This document shows, piece after piece, positions 1 to 8,462 of a stretch of DNA of 64,000 bases. The notes beneath the pieces were generated by a model. It did not search any database. It had not been told where the DNA came from and saw only the letters and a program-made list of their open reading frames with translations. The position numbers were made by a program, and so were the translations under genes. This stretch comes from JBCCMQ01 sp039026235 (GTDB lineage Bacteria > Pseudomonadota > Alphaproteobacteria > Rhodobacterales > Rhodobacteraceae). The DNA lies in the NCBI GenBank assembly GCA_039026235.1, contig JBCCMQ010000013.1:1-64000 (forward strand). The letters run 5' to 3'. Positions within the stretch are counted from its first letter, which is position 1. Each line of letters begins with the position of its first letter.

Positions 1-77
1 ACCTCCTGCGCTTCGGCACAGGCCTCGTACTGCTTGATCATCCCGATAATCTGTTCGTCTGAAAACCGGCGTTTCAT
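1..77 (-). CDS. IS3-family transposase OrfA, N-terminal part (runs off window)
   Basis: The minus strand from the ATG at 77 encodes a start reading MKRRFSDEQIIGMIKQYE, the typical N-terminus of the helix-turn-helix OrfA protein of IS3-family insertion sequences, which binds the element ends and is joined to OrfB by frameshifting. Only about 25 codons lie in the window, so the rest of the element lies to the left. It cannot be told whether the element is intact. It bounds the ABC-transporter block on its left side. Confidence 0.7.
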   Translation of the reverse strand, partial: MKRRFSDEQIIGMIKQYEACAEAQE

Positions 78-103
78 GGTCCGTCCTATGCCTGGACAGA
101 TCA

Positions 104-135
104 CTAAACCCCCCATGGCCTGATCTAAGGGGGCA
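104..135. repeat. Probable terminal end of the IS3-type element
   Basis: Upstream of the OrfA start, the plus strand ends in a G-rich stretch followed by CA (AAGGGGGCA at 127-135). Read outward-in it begins TGCCCCCTTAGATCAGG. IS3-family ends begin with TG and finish with CA, so the element boundary is placed at 135. The partner inverted repeat is outside the window, so this is a tentative placement. Confidence 0.35.
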
Positions 136-428
136 ATGTCACTTCGTATCGAGCAGCGATGCGAGACTTCGGCAAAAAATTACAAACAGAAGATCGGCCG
201 TTGGCTCAACAACCGTGTGCAAAACTCCCACCTCTCCTTCCGACGACCAGAACGTGCGACAGTCTGAACATTCTCCTGGGGCTTTTACCGCTTATTTTTG
301 CCATACTCGCCCGCCCGTTTACCAAACATAGCGTCGGACCAATTCAGAAGCGGCACTCTAACGTGTGAGCGCGGAGATGGTGTGGTCAACCACCACGTCA
401 TCCATCCCCGCGCCTCTTTGAAGAACGC
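136..428. other. Non-coding stretch between the IS end and the ABC block
   Basis: About 290 bases lie between the putative IS end and the stop codon of the LuxP-like binding protein. I see no convincing gene here. Short open frames have no recognisable protein features or ribosome-binding sites. It may hold the remnant of whatever followed the transporter operon before the IS insertion. Confidence 0.4.
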
Positions 429-1562
429 CTATCTTTCCAGTGCACCCACGCCAGAGAAGCGGAATGCCTCTTGCTCAAGCGCGTCGATCTCGGCGGCACT
501 CATCTGATCGTGGGCCACCGTGATCCGACCAAGGAACACAAACGGCAGGTCGTCGCCACGCCCCTCCATGTGAGCCTTGATCGCTTCGGCGGTCGCAGCA
601 CCCACGTCATCGCCCATGCGCATTGGGGTCGCATCCAGTTCGCCGTTCCGGATGGCCTCAAGCTCAAGACCTGTGCCACCCCAGCCTGTTGAGAAAATTT
701 CCTTCTCTTTACCCATGGCCACCTGCGCTTCGACAGAACCCATCGCCATGGCCGTGTTGGCATTATGGATAACCTTGGAGTCAGGATAGGCCTGCATGAT
801 AAGTGACGTACCTTCGAAACCGCCTTCACGCTGGTACTCACCATAGTGTTCGTACTCGGTCACCCAAGAAGCTTTCTCTTCGACGCAAGCCTTGAAATCG
901 CCCGAGCGCTGGTTGTCGGTGATGCCTGGGATGCCCCGGTTCATTGACATCGTGACCCCTTCGCCGAGCCGTTCGATCATGTAGTCGCACATGGTCAGCG
1001 CGCCTGCCGCGGAAGAGAAATCAAACCATGCATCGGGTTGGTTTTCGAGGTATTTGAGCGGCGTGTGGAACGCCCAGACATAGGTGCTGAAGCCGTCGTT
1101 GCCCGAAAGCTTGTCGATGTTATCCGCTTGGGTCGCTAGTTCGGACGGGCCGAAGATCACATAGTCATAGAGATCGGAGTCTTGTTCGACCTGCGCGGCA
1201 TAGGTTGATTGCAGCGAGTGCTCGATCTGACGCGAGGCAAACTCCGTCGTCTCGTAGGCGATGCCCAACTCATCCAGGCGCTTCGTCATCGCCAAATAGT
1301 TGCGTGCCCAGAAGTCCGATACATCTGCGGATGGGTATATCAGCGCGATCTGGACCGGCGCGTCCTGTGTCCCGCTGAAAGGAACAGCGGCAGAGCCAAC
1401 CACATCCTGCATCGTCGAAAGCTTGCCGTCGGCGTTCACCTCTCCCGGCACCCAATAGTCGCGGTCCGCGATCCCCGGCAGCTCTTTCAGCGGTAGATGC
1501 CCGCCAGCAAAAGCTGCGCTGGCCAGCGTTACCACCAGGGCACTTGTCGTTAGTAGTCTCAT
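429..1562 (-). CDS. LuxP-like periplasmic binding protein of an ABC importer
   Basis: A 377-residue exported sugar-type binding protein. The start is the ATG at 1562, preceded by GGGAGGAACC; the frame is open further upstream, but only this start gives a clean signal peptide (MRLLTTSALV... AFAGG). Compared with Vibrio LuxP from memory, it shares the YPxxxVSDxWxRN block (residues 77-88), a central D-x-x-R (Arg219), the GWGG block (Trp294) and the MRMxDD block (Arg315), as well as the C-terminal EALxxxAFRxS-type ending. Residues matching LuxP Ser79, Trp82, Arg215, Thr266, Trp289 and Arg310 are kept, while those matching Gln77, Asn159 and Ser265 are Asp80, Ala164 and Asn269. It therefore probably binds a furanose-like ligand related to, but perhaps not identical with, autoinducer-2. 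It is the last gene of the six-gene block, 80 nt after its permease gene. The fold is certain; the ligand is inference. Confidence 0.85.
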   Translation of the reverse strand: MRLLTTSALVVTLASAAFAGGHLPLKELPGIADRDYWVPGEVNADGKLSTMQDVVGSAAVPFSGTQDAPVQIALIYPSADVSDFWARNYLAMTKRLDELGIAYETTEFASRQIEHSLQSTYAAQVEQDSDLYDYVIFGPSELATQADNIDKLSGNDGFSTYVWAFHTPLKYLENQPDAWFDFSSAAGALTMCDYMIERLGEGVTMSMNRGIPGITDNQRSGDFKACVEEKASWVTEYEHYGEYQREGGFEGTSLIMQAYPDSKVIHNANTAMAMGSVEAQVAMGKEKEIFSTGWGGTGLELEAIRNGELDATPMRMGDDVGAATAEAIKAHMEGRGDDLPFVFLGRITVAHDQMSAAEIDALEQEAFRFSGVGALER

Positions 1563-1642
1563 GTTGGTTCCTCCCTTTTGCATGAGTTTAGAGCCGGTGG
1601 TTGGCGCAAGGGCTGCACGCCGGCTAAACTGCCGGTTTCCCA

Positions 1643-2761
1643 CTATCCGCTGGGATTGGGGTCTCCGGCCAACAGCGCGCCGATCGCGATCAACGCGATC
1701 AACCCACCGATTATGAGCGCTGAAAAGCGCATCATCTTCTGACCTTCCGGCGTGGCAAGCCCGGCAAGCCAGCCCGCCGCGCCGTCACGGTCTTTTTTCT
1801 GCATCCAAGCATAAAGCGCGACTGATGAGACGATCACGACGCCAGAGGCCACGGACTGCCAGAAGAATTCAATTCTCAGCGTGACGAGCGCATTGATCAT
1901 CATGGAGAGAAGCAGAACGCCGGCAAAGGACCCCAGCATCGAAGCACGCCCGCCAAAAAGCGACGTTCCACCAACAACAACGGCCGCGATAACATGCAAG
2001 TTGAAGTATGGCGCGCTCGTTGCCTGTATGGCGTTCAGCTTGCCCGTCAACATGACCCCGGCGAGAGCCGCACATGCGCCGCAAAGAACGTACGCGTAGA
2101 CCTTGTGCCGGTTGACGGCGATGCCGGTCAGCTCTGCCGCTTCGGGGTTAGAGCCGATGGCAATTGTGTATCGGCCGAAATAGCTTCTTTTCAGCAGGAT
2201 ATAGCCTGCGATCATGGTGGCGATGCCGATGAGCACGGGGATCGGCACAAAGCCCGGGATCTGGCCGCGCCCGATATCCGTCAGCAGATCGGGGAACCGC
2301 GCCAACACGAGGCCCTTTGCCAGAACCAGCGCAAAGCCCCGATAGACAAGGTCCATGGCTAGCGTTCCGATCAGGTCAGGCACGTTGAACCGGGTGATGA
2401 TAAGCCCATTGATCAGGCCCATGGCCGCACCCAGCATGATTGCGATTGGGATCGCGATATAGACCGAGAAGCCATACTGCTTGATCAGAAATGCCATAAT
2501 GATCGACGACAGGGCCGCGATCGAACCGATCGACAAATCGATCCCCCGCTGTGTGATGACAAATGTCATCGCCATCGCCATCGGCATATAAAGCGCAGCA
2601 TCAAGAAGGATGAGATTAAGGTTTGAAGATCGAAAGTAGCGGGTTGGATCCGCGACCCCCATGAACAGCAGGATCGCGAGGATCATGACCATTGGACCGA
2701 CAATAGCGATGTAGGGTTCGAGTCGCTCGGTCAGGGGCTTCTGTGTTTCAACCATTGCCAT
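1643..2761 (-). CDS. Sugar-type ABC transporter permease (RbsC/FrcC family)
   Basis: A 372-residue inner-membrane protein of the branched-chain-permease/RbsC family, with about ten hydrophobic segments and the family signature region around MAMTFVITQRGIDLSIGS (D-L-S-x-G motif). It forms the channel for the binding protein encoded at 429-1562. The chosen ATG at 2761 overlaps the stop of the upstream ATPase gene in TAATG, so translation is probably coupled. The open frame extends further upstream but would run through the ATPase gene. The C-terminus carries an extra hydrophobic tail after an AWMQKKDRDG linker. Substrate is not determinable from the permease itself. Confidence 0.88.
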   Translation of the reverse strand: MAMVETQKPLTERLEPYIAIVGPMVMILAILLFMGVADPTRYFRSSNLNLILLDAALYMPMAMAMTFVITQRGIDLSIGSIAALSSIIMAFLIKQYGFSVYIAIPIAIMLGAAMGLINGLIITRFNVPDLIGTLAMDLVYRGFALVLAKGLVLARFPDLLTDIGRGQIPGFVPIPVLIGIATMIAGYILLKRSYFGRYTIAIGSNPEAAELTGIAVNRHKVYAYVLCGACAALAGVMLTGKLNAIQATSAPYFNLHVIAAVVVGGTSLFGGRASMLGSFAGVLLLSMMINALVTLRIEFFWQSVASGVVIVSSVALYAWMQKKDRDGAAGWLAGLATPEGQKMMRFSALIIGGLIALIAIGALLAGDPNPSG

Positions 2762-3519
2762 TACGCGGCCTCCTCGGCGCCGACGATCATGCCGAGCACT
2801 TCTTGCGTGTTGCTCTCCGCAGTCTTTACGACACCGACGCATTGTCCGCGGCGCTGCACGTGAATTCGGTCTGAAACCTCGAAGACGTCATCCAGCGAAT
2901 GACTGATCAGAATAACCGCAAGCCCTTGCGTCTTAAGCGTCTTGATCAGTTTCAGCGTACGCGCCGTTTCCTGTGGGCCCAAAGCTGCCGTTGGTTCGTC
3001 CATCACCAAGACCCGGAGCCCTTCGTGGTATACGGCGCGCGCGATTGCCACGGCCTGACGTTGCCCACCGGAAAGGCTCTCGGTCGGTGCGTCGAGCGAC
3101 TTGAGTTGAACGCCCAGGCGCTCCATTAAGACGCGTTCGGTCTCGGCCCGCATACGCCTAATGTTGAGCATTGGCATTCCAAGGACCTTGGTGGTGAGCT
3201 CATTGCCCAGAAACATGTTCGCCGCGGGGTCGAGGTGATCGGCCAGCGCGAGCGTCTGATATACCGCGTCGATCCCGAGCTGTGTGGCTTCCGCGTGGTT
3301 CGATACCGCGAAAGGCTGCCCGTCCAGGGTCATGGTCCCATCGGTCGGTTGGTAGACACCGGTTAGGACCTTAATAAGGGTGGATTTGCCCGCGCCATTG
3401 TCGCCCACAATGGCAAGAACCTCGCCCGCATAGGCATCAAGATCCACGTTTGAAAGCGCCGTCACCCCGCCGAAGCGTTTGGTGATCCCACGCATTTGGA
3501 CCAATGGCGTATCAGACAT
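2761..3519 (-). CDS. Single-domain sugar ABC transporter ATPase (FrcA-like)
   Basis: A 252-residue cytoplasmic ATPase with one nucleotide-binding domain: Walker A GDNGAGKST, Q-loop, signature LSGGQRQ, Walker B VLVMDEPTAALG and switch histidine in ISHSLDD. Most RbsA-type sugar ATPases have two domains; this shorter type resembles fructose/xylose-type FrcA partners and would work as a homodimer. It lies directly upstream of, and overlaps, the permease at 1643-2761, and is 70 nt downstream of the second binding protein gene. It is expected to energise the LuxP-like system. Confidence 0.9.
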   Translation of the reverse strand: MSDTPLVQMRGITKRFGGVTALSNVDLDAYAGEVLAIVGDNGAGKSTLIKVLTGVYQPTDGTMTLDGQPFAVSNHAEATQLGIDAVYQTLALADHLDPAANMFLGNELTTKVLGMPMLNIRRMRAETERVLMERLGVQLKSLDAPTESLSGGQRQAVAIARAVYHEGLRVLVMDEPTAALGPQETARTLKLIKTLKTQGLAVILISHSLDDVFEVSDRIHVQRRGQCVGVVKTAESNTQEVLGMIVGAEEAA

Positions 3520-3589
3520 AGACGTCTCCGATAAGTTGTTCTTGAAGACGGCGGCCCTGAAGACAGGGCCACCATCCCGGGAGGAACCC

Positions 3590-4627
3590 TTATTTTCCCC
3601 AGATGGCCGAATAGGCCGCGCGGTAAGGCGTGTCGGGGTCGAACTGGTTGCCCTCGATCTTCATCAACCCTTCTTGGGTGACCAATGCAGGTGAAGTGAT
3701 ATAGCCGGAACAGGCCTCGCCCTGGATCGCCCGATTGAGTTCGTCGACCAGCTGCCAGCCCTGAAGGTTCAGTGGCTCGGCGACCGTAATCGTCTGGTAG
3801 TTCTCTGTCCGGATGCGCTGGAAAGCGGCCTCTGATCCGTCGCCAGCAGACCCCGCCTTTGGCCCTGCGTCAGCGCCTATTCCGGATGAAGCCAGCGCCG
3901 GGCCCATGAAGTCAAAGTAAAGATCGTTGATGGCCAGCGCATGGGTCCAGCTGTCTCCGTACTTCTGGAGCAAACTGATCGTGAGCGGACCCATCCGTGT
4001 CGAGGTGTCGGCAATCGGAGTGTCGACGTATTCCAGCACGGTGCCGCCCATCGCTTCGATGGTGTCCTTGATGCGGTCGGCCTTGTCGATCGCAATCTGA
4101 TAGGTCGAGTCGGTGAAAATGATTGCACCCATACCGTCACCGCCGTCTTCGACGGCCCATTCGGCGGCCACCTCGGACACGGTCATCGCATCGGTTGAGA
4201 CGTTGGCGAAGATCCCGCCCGGCGCGTCGCACCCGATCTTTGGGCCAGAGTGCCACGCCACCATCGGGATGGCAGCCGCGACAACGCCTTCCAGCGCGGC
4301 CTGCTGCTCCACTGCGTCGAAACCGTTTATGATTATTCCGTCAGGTTGAAGCGCAAGTGCTTGGCCGATAGCGGCCGTCCGGCCCTGGATCGAGCCCGCG
4401 CCGTCCAGCACGCGCACCTCCCAACCGATGGCGCCGGCGGCCTCTTCCACGCCGGCGGTCACGCCCAGGATGCCGCCGTTCTTAAGATCGGCAGCCAACA
4501 CAACAATCGACTTGGCGTCCGCGCCCGCCGGCCCGCTGGTCGGTCCATCCCAGGGCACCTCTGCCATTACAGCGCCACCCAGAAAGGTGCTGGCCATAAA
4601 GGCCGCAAGGAATGTTCGCTTTTGCAT
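3590..4627 (-). CDS. Periplasmic sugar-binding protein of second ABC importer
   Basis: A 345-residue exported protein of the RbsB/LacI-type periplasmic binding fold. The ATG at 4627 follows GGAGGAGAACCG and begins a signal peptide (MQKRTFLAAFMAST... AVMA). The mature part starts VPWDGPTSGPAG and contains the two-lobe pattern with IIINGFDAV and ITVAEPLNLQGWQ segments. It stands between the single-domain ATPase and the permease at 4670-5692, so it most likely serves the latter together with the double ATPase at 5679-7208. Substrate unknown; a pentose, polyol or similar sugar is typical for the family. Confidence 0.87.
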   Translation of the reverse strand: MQKRTFLAAFMASTFLGGAVMAEVPWDGPTSGPAGADAKSIVVLAADLKNGGILGVTAGVEEAAGAIGWEVRVLDGAGSIQGRTAAIGQALALQPDGIIINGFDAVEQQAALEGVVAAAIPMVAWHSGPKIGCDAPGGIFANVSTDAMTVSEVAAEWAVEDGGDGMGAIIFTDSTYQIAIDKADRIKDTIEAMGGTVLEYVDTPIADTSTRMGPLTISLLQKYGDSWTHALAINDLYFDFMGPALASSGIGADAGPKAGSAGDGSEAAFQRIRTENYQTITVAEPLNLQGWQLVDELNRAIQGEACSGYITSPALVTQEGLMKIEGNQFDPDTPYRAAYSAIWGK

Positions 4628-4669
4628 TCGGTTCTCCTCCCTATGCATTTCGTGGTTTTGTACGTCCGC

Positions 4670-5692
4670 TCAGCGCTTGGCCGCACCCTTTCTGCGCTGG
4701 GCGTAGCCTGCGATGCCAATGGCGATCAGCAGGGTGACCCCGTTGAAAAGCGGCTCGACCCAAAAGGAACCGCCGAATTGCTGAATGCCCGATATACCTA
4801 CGGCAAGGATCGCCACACCGACGACAGTGCCCCAGACATTGACCCGCCCCGGCTTGATTGTGGTGGATCCCAGGAATGCGCCGACCAGCGCAGGCAACAG
4901 AAACTCCAGACCGACGCTGGCCTGGCCAATCCGAAGCTTTGAGGCAAGGATGATACCGGCCAGCGCGGTCATCGTGCCTGAGGCTACAAAGGCGCCGATC
5001 ACATATTTCCGTGTTGGGATGCCGTTCAGCTGCGCCGCACGCTGGTTCGCCCCGATGGCGTACAGGTAGCGCCCGACAGGGGTGTATTCGAGTACGATCC
5101 ACATCACGATTGTAATCGCCAGAAGGTAGTAGCCCGTGATCGGCAAACCCCAGACAAATGTCGTGGAAATATCGTAAAAGCCCTCGGGCAAAACCCCCAC
5201 CATCTGCCGCCCGCCCGTGTGCCAAAGCGCAAGAGCATAAAGGACGGTGCCCGTGCCAAGTGTGGCAATGAAACTGTCGATCTTGGCGACTTCAACGAGC
5301 AGACCGTTTAGGAAACCCGTGAAAGCCCCAAGCAGCAGCACGGCAAGCACAGCCACCGGCCAGGGCAGGCCCAGCATTGTCTGCGAAGAAATCGCGAGGA
5401 TGTGCCACAGCACGATGCCATAGCCCACCGTAAGGTCGATACGGCCCGCGGCCATGGGGATCATCGCACCAAGGCTCAAGAGCGCGATTATCGCCTTATC
5501 CGAGATGATCGCCCTTAGGTTCAGCATTGTCGGAAAGGTGTTGGGCAGTAGGACCGAGAACAGGCCGATCAGCAGGACCATGAGAATGACGAGACCGTAG
5601 ACCGGAAGGAACCTCATCAACCGGGCGGAAAAGCTCAGGGACTTGAGCTCGGCCTTTGTTGGTTCGAGCGCGGTGCTCTCAAGCGACTGCAT
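4670..5692 (-). CDS. Sugar-type ABC transporter permease, second importer
   Basis: A 340-residue RbsC-family inner-membrane permease with about ten hydrophobic segments and the family region MAAGRIDLTVGYG. The ATG at 5692 is chosen because the longer upstream frame lies inside the ATPase gene; it overlaps that gene's 3' end by 14 nt, which suggests translational coupling. It is followed after 42 nt by its binding protein gene. Family assignment is firm, substrate is not known. Confidence 0.88.
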   Translation of the reverse strand: MQSLESTALEPTKAELKSLSFSARLMRFLPVYGLVILMVLLIGLFSVLLPNTFPTMLNLRAIISDKAIIALLSLGAMIPMAAGRIDLTVGYGIVLWHILAISSQTMLGLPWPVAVLAVLLLGAFTGFLNGLLVEVAKIDSFIATLGTGTVLYALALWHTGGRQMVGVLPEGFYDISTTFVWGLPITGYYLLAITIVMWIVLEYTPVGRYLYAIGANQRAAQLNGIPTRKYVIGAFVASGTMTALAGIILASKLRIGQASVGLEFLLPALVGAFLGSTTIKPGRVNVWGTVVGVAILAVGISGIQQFGGSFWVEPLFNGVTLLIAIGIAGYAQRRKGAAKR

Positions 5693-7208
5693 GGGGGTCG
5701 TCCTTCGTATGCATGACGTTCGAGGCGCTTGCCGCTTGGAGCAAGTTCTCGGTCGAAAGGCGGGTGCCGGCAACTTCGTCCACGATCCGGCCTTGACTGA
5801 ATACGATGGCGCGGTGGCAGATCGTAGAGATTTCCTCAAAATCGGTCGATATGACGAGGATGCCAACGCCATCTTCCAGAGCACGGTTCAACAGAGCGTA
5901 AATCTCGGCCTTCGCTCCGACGTCGACACCGGCTGTCGGATCCTCGCAAAGCAGCAAGGCGCGGTTTGTCGCGAGCCAACGGCCCAGCACGACCTTCTGT
6001 TGGTTCCCACCAGACAGGGCCTCGATGGGAAGGCTCGGATCATTGGGTGTAAGACCCAGATCATCGCCTATCCTTGCGGCCTGATCGGATTCCTTGGAAA
6101 GAGACAAAAGATCGAACAACCGTCTTCCAACGCTTTCGGGGTTGAGGAACGTGTTCTCGCGTATCGACAGGCTCATCGCCACGGATTCCTCGGTCCGATC
6201 CTTTGCCACCAATCCAATGCCAGAACGCATGGCCGTCTGAGGAGAACGCAGATCCGGGACCTGGCCATTCAGTTCGACCTGCCCTTCATGTGGTACCGCA
6301 CCGAAAAGAGCCCGCGAGATCGCCTCATGTCCGGCACCGCGGAGCCCGACAAGACCAACAATCTCTCTCTGGTGCAGTGTAATATCAATGGGGCTTACAC
6401 CGCCGGCACTGAAGCGCTTGAGCGCAAGTATCGGTGTTCCCGGCGCGTTGGACGACTTTACCGTCTCGCGCGTTTTGCGGCCGACGATTTTTTGGACCAA
6501 CTCTTCCGGCGTCGTGTGTTCGATGCTGCGAACGCCAACCAGAACTCCATCGCGCAAGACTGCCACGCGGTCTGCAATCTGGAAAATCTCGTCGAGCCGG
6601 TGGCTCACATAGATCATGCCCACGCCGCTGTCTCGCAACGGCCGAAGTGACGCGAAAAGCCGCTCTACCTCGTCTGCGGGAAGCGACGCGGTGGGTTCGT
6701 CCAGCACCAGGAATTCGCTGTCTACAGCCAATGCCCGGGCAATGGCCACGAGCGATTTTTCCGTGCGTGTCAGCTCTTCGATCCGTGTCGAAGGGTCAAA
6801 TTCACAGTCAACGCGGGCCAGAGCCTCGGCAGCGAAATCGTCTACGGCGCCCCACTGAATGAGCCCGCCTTGCCTTTTGTATCCGAGAGCCAAAGCGATG
6901 TTCTCTGCGACTGTCATCCATTCGATAAGACCGAGGTCTTGGTGAATAAAGGCCACCTTTTGGCGCTCGCCAAAGCCCGCTGGCTTGTGTTGGTAGGGCG
7001 CACCGTCGATCAGCACCTGACCCGCATCAGGCAGATGAATTCCACCCAGTATCTTTATCAGTGTCGACTTGCCGGCGCCGTTTTCGCCTAAGAGCGCAAC
7101 GACCTCTCCGCGCCCCACGGCGAGTGACACGTCCCGAACAGCATAGGTGCCACCGAAGTGCTTATCGATGCCATCAAAGAACAGCCCGCTGTGTTGGCGC
7201 CGTGTCAT
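5679..7208 (-). CDS. Two-domain sugar ABC transporter ATPase (RbsA/MglA type)
   Basis: A 509-residue ATPase with tandem nucleotide-binding domains. The first has a good Walker A (GENGAGKST) and Walker B (LVLDEPTAS) but an unusual signature (LTRTEKS). The second has the degenerate Walker A normal for this family (GLRGAGHEA) and a canonical LSGGNQQK signature with EDPTAGVDVG. The start at 7208 follows GGGAGGACGC. It is the first gene of the six-gene array and sits just behind two LacI-type operators. It energises the permease at 4670-5692. The longer open frame upstream crosses the operators and is not used. Confidence 0.9.
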   Translation of the reverse strand: MTRRQHSGLFFDGIDKHFGGTYAVRDVSLAVGRGEVVALLGENGAGKSTLIKILGGIHLPDAGQVLIDGAPYQHKPAGFGERQKVAFIHQDLGLIEWMTVAENIALALGYKRQGGLIQWGAVDDFAAEALARVDCEFDPSTRIEELTRTEKSLVAIARALAVDSEFLVLDEPTASLPADEVERLFASLRPLRDSGVGMIYVSHRLDEIFQIADRVAVLRDGVLVGVRSIEHTTPEELVQKIVGRKTRETVKSSNAPGTPILALKRFSAGGVSPIDITLHQREIVGLVGLRGAGHEAISRALFGAVPHEGQVELNGQVPDLRSPQTAMRSGIGLVAKDRTEESVAMSLSIRENTFLNPESVGRRLFDLLSLSKESDQAARIGDDLGLTPNDPSLPIEALSGGNQQKVVLGRWLATNRALLLCEDPTAGVDVGAKAEIYALLNRALEDGVGILVISTDFEEISTICHRAIVFSQGRIVDEVAGTRLSTENLLQAASASNVMHTKDDPHAVA

Positions 7209-7244
7209 GCGTCCTCCCTTGCTACGCGTGCGCTCTCTGAGTAA

Positions 7245-7258
7245 CGTTACCCGTAACG
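7245..7258. promoter_or_regulatory. LacI-family operator 1 (CGTTAC-CC-GTAACG)
   Basis: Two perfect 6-bp half sites, CGTTAC and GTAACG, flank a 2-bp centre, 36 nt upstream of the ATPase start. The same half sites recur at 7301-7314. This is the architecture of LacI-family operators, and the divergent gene encodes a LacI-family protein. Confidence 0.7.
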
Positions 7259-7300
7259 TACGCCATGATGAGAGAAACCGGCATTCTGTCAAGGCAAAAC

Positions 7301-7314
7301 CGTTACCGGTAACG
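7301..7314. promoter_or_regulatory. LacI-family operator 2 (perfect palindrome)
   Basis: CGTTACCGGTAACG is a perfect 14-bp palindrome with the CG centre typical of LacI-family operators. It lies 12 nt upstream of the GTG of the regulator gene and is centred 56 bp from operator 1. It probably mediates autoregulation and, with operator 1, repression of the transporter array, possibly by looping. Confidence 0.75.
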
Positions 7315-7326
7315 TAGCTTACGCAA

Positions 7327-8361
7327 GTGAACGAAAAGTCGATCAAAAACAGTAAGATAAGCCTGGCTGAGGTGGCACGGGCCGCTGGCGTGTCCAAGAT
7401 GACGGCCAGCCGGGTGCTGCGCGATGAGGGGGGCTATTCCGACAAGACGCGCCAGTTGGTCATGGCGAAAGTCGATGAGCTTGGCTACGTGCCGAATCGG
7501 CTTGCCACAGTCTTTGCCGGCGATCAGACATCGACCTTTGTGGGGGTCTCGATTCCCGATCTGGGGAACGAGGTATTTGCCCAGGTGCTCGAAGGAATTG
7601 ACCGCAAGCTGGGCTCTTTCGGGTATCAGACTGTGCTGGGCCTCACGCAGCACACAACCGACGAAGAGGAGGCCTGGATTAGAACGGTGTTGTCATGGCA
7701 ACCCGCCGGTCTGATCCTAACGGGGCGATCGCATTCACCCAGGTCGCTTGAGATGCTGCGCAACGCTGGTATTCCAGTGGTGGAAATCTGGGATCTGAAT
7801 TCGAGCCCGCTGGACGTAAGCGTTGGCATCAACCACTACGACTGCGGGTTTGAGATGGGGCGTTACCTCGTGGGTCTTGGCTATCGCGCGCTCGGCTACG
7901 TGGGGACAAGCCACGACACCGCCAATGCAGCCACTGGCCGGCTTGAGGGCTTTGCAAAGGCGGTTACCGACGGCGGTGGCAGCGTCACGCGGCAATTCTG
8001 CCTGCACGACACCGCCAGCTACTATCCCGGTTTCTACGGAACCGAGCAGCTTTTGGCTTCCGGCGCGCGGGTGGACTGCATTTATTATCAGAATGACGCG
8101 ATGGCCTTTGGAGGTCTACAATACTGCTCAAAACTTGGGCTCACAGTTCCGGATAACATTGGCATCGCGGGTTGGGGCGATATGCCTATTGCCTCTGTTT
8201 TGCAGACACGGTTGACGTCGATGCATGTCTCGCACCTGAAGCTTGGACAGGCTGCCGCAGAGGCAATGGCGGCGAGGATAGCGGGAGAGCCGCAAAACAC
8301 CGCAAAAGACATCGGTTTCCACTTGGTGCCGGGAAAGACCACTACCGCCCAGTCTTGTTGA
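7327..8361 (+). CDS. LacI-family transcriptional regulator
   Basis: A 344-residue regulator with an N-terminal LacI helix-turn-helix (ISLAEVARAAGVSKMTASRVL, split here as SLAEVARAAGV and SKMTASRVLR; residues about 11-32) and a hinge with YVPNRLA, followed by a periplasmic-binding-protein-like effector domain. The start is a GTG at 7327, as no ATG gives a complete DNA-binding domain. It is divergent from the six-gene importer array, with two matching palindromes in the shared promoter region, so it is the probable repressor of that array. The effector is presumably a sugar imported by one of the two transporters. Confidence 0.92.
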   Translation: MNEKSIKNSKISLAEVARAAGVSKMTASRVLRDEGGYSDKTRQLVMAKVDELGYVPNRLATVFAGDQTSTFVGVSIPDLGNEVFAQVLEGIDRKLGSFGYQTVLGLTQHTTDEEEAWIRTVLSWQPAGLILTGRSHSPRSLEMLRNAGIPVVEIWDLNSSPLDVSVGINHYDCGFEMGRYLVGLGYRALGYVGTSHDTANAATGRLEGFAKAVTDGGGSVTRQFCLHDTASYYPGFYGTEQLLASGARVDCIYYQNDAMAFGGLQYCSKLGLTVPDNIGIAGWGDMPIASVLQTRLTSMHVSHLKLGQAAAEAMAARIAGEPQNTAKDIGFHLVPGKTTTAQSC

Positions 8362-8406
8362 TTCCGTGCGGTTCAGTTTCAGACGTAACCGCATCTGGCT
8401 GCAAAA

Positions 8407-8424
8407 GGGACTGTTGCGTTAATC
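8407..8424 (+). repeat. IS6 element left inverted repeat
   Basis: GGGACTGTTGCGTTAATC. It matches the reverse complement of the right end at 15 of 18 positions and defines the left boundary of the element. Confidence 0.85.
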
Positions 8425-8462
8425 AAAGCAGGATGATGGGCGACCGGTATTTGAATATTTGG

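Noticed and set aside
4250..4942. 230-codon plus-strand open frame
   Set aside because: Antisense to the second binding protein and permease genes; no signal or domain.
5643..6650. 335-codon plus-strand open frame
   Set aside because: Antisense to the two-domain ATPase gene, which has all family motifs.
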